The notes under the pieces: generated by a model
The model's database searches: none
What the model was told of the DNA's origin: nothing
What the model saw: the letters and a program-made list of their open reading frames with translations, nothing else
Source: SKVR01 sp964589855
Lineage (GTDB): Bacteria; Bacteroidota; Bacteroidia; Bacteroidales; UBA7960
Direction of reading: 5' to 3'
DNA length: 7,018 bases
Assembly: GCA_964589855.1 (NCBI GenBank)
Contig: CAZPVB010000192.1
Coordinates: 1 to 7,018, forward strand
In this document: positions 6,871 to 7,018 of the stretch, piece after piece
Layout: every line of letters starts with the position of its first letter
Position numbering within the stretch: position 1 is the first letter of the stretch
Position numbers and translations under genes: made by a program

Positions 6871-6903
6871 AAAAAACCATTGTGGAAGCAATGGTTTTTT
6901 TTT
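6871..6903 (+). terminator. Strong intrinsic terminator after the biotin enzyme gene
   Basis: AAAAAACCATTG (6871-6882) pairs perfectly with CAATGGTTTTTT (6889-6900) around the loop TGGAAG, and the T run continues to 6903 (nine Ts). It begins 28 bases after the stop codon, so it closes the accD-accA-oadA transcription unit or the last gene alone. The A tract in front of the stem would also let it act on transcripts from the other strand. Confidence 0.92.
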
Positions 6904-6993
6904 GCTTTTTGCTTTTGAGAAGACAACTAACTTTTATTTGTTTATAATTTACAATTTTATGACTATGAGGTACTTATGTTTTTAATGAGAAAC

Positions 6994-7018
6994 CGATAAT
7001 GTCAGCGCTACGCGCCTT
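6994..7018 (-). repeat. Short interspersed hairpin-forming repeat, copy 2 (inverted, cut by the window edge)
   Basis: Read on the minus strand this is a 21/25 match to 2397-2421, with the same GCGTAGCGCT core, an ACATTAT tail and a GGCGC-GTA-GCGCT mini-hairpin. It lies about 90 bases beyond the terminator and points toward copy 1, so the two copies bracket accD, accA and the biotin enzyme gene. The element may continue outside the window. The rest of 6904-6993 holds nothing I recognise. Confidence 0.6.

Overview
The window looks like a chromosomal segment from a bacterium of the Bacteroidota, probably close to the Bacteroidales or Marinilabiliales. Four things point there. The IspG belongs to the long form with an inserted central domain. 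A decayed outer-membrane protein gene carries an N-terminal carboxypeptidase-regulatory-like fold. The genes lack Shine-Dalgarno sequences and have A/T-rich leaders. The ispG leader has an exact match to the Bacteroidota -7 promoter motif TAnnTTTG. The intergenic DNA is very AT-rich. Assignment below phylum level is a guess.

Layout: positions 1-1335 (minus strand) hold the N-terminal 445 codons of ispg (IspG, MEP isoprenoid pathway); its iron-sulfur C-terminus lies outside the window. Positions 1336-2841 hold no intact gene. This stretch contains the ispG leader, the frameshifted and internally deleted remains of an outer-membrane protein gene (about 1708-2232), a perfect 17-nt palindrome (2351-2367) and one copy of a short hairpin-forming repeat (2397-2421). 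On the plus strand follow accD (2842-3669) and accA (3714-4604), the two carboxyltransferase subunits of acetyl-CoA carboxylase, only 44 bases apart. After a 250-base AT-rich gap comes a 662-residue biotin enzyme (4855-6843), closed by a strong intrinsic terminator (6871-6903). A second, inverted copy of the short repeat sits at the right edge (6994-7018).

How the genes work together: AccD and AccA would form the carboxyltransferase that makes malonyl-CoA for fatty-acid synthesis. That enzyme also needs a biotin carrier (AccB) and a biotin carboxylase (AccC), and neither is present as a separate gene. The third gene supplies a carrier in an unusual form. Its first ~445 residues are a pyruvate carboxylase subunit B / oxaloacetate decarboxylase alpha carboxyltransferase. 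Its last ~160 residues look like a complete AccB, with the AccB N-terminal segment, a flexible linker and a biotinyl domain containing the acetyl-CoA-carboxylase-type thumb. The most interesting possibility here is that one biotin carrier, covalently attached to a pyruvate/oxaloacetate carboxyltransferase, also serves the neighbouring AccDA enzyme. That is inference from domain content and gene order, and nothing in the sequence proves it.
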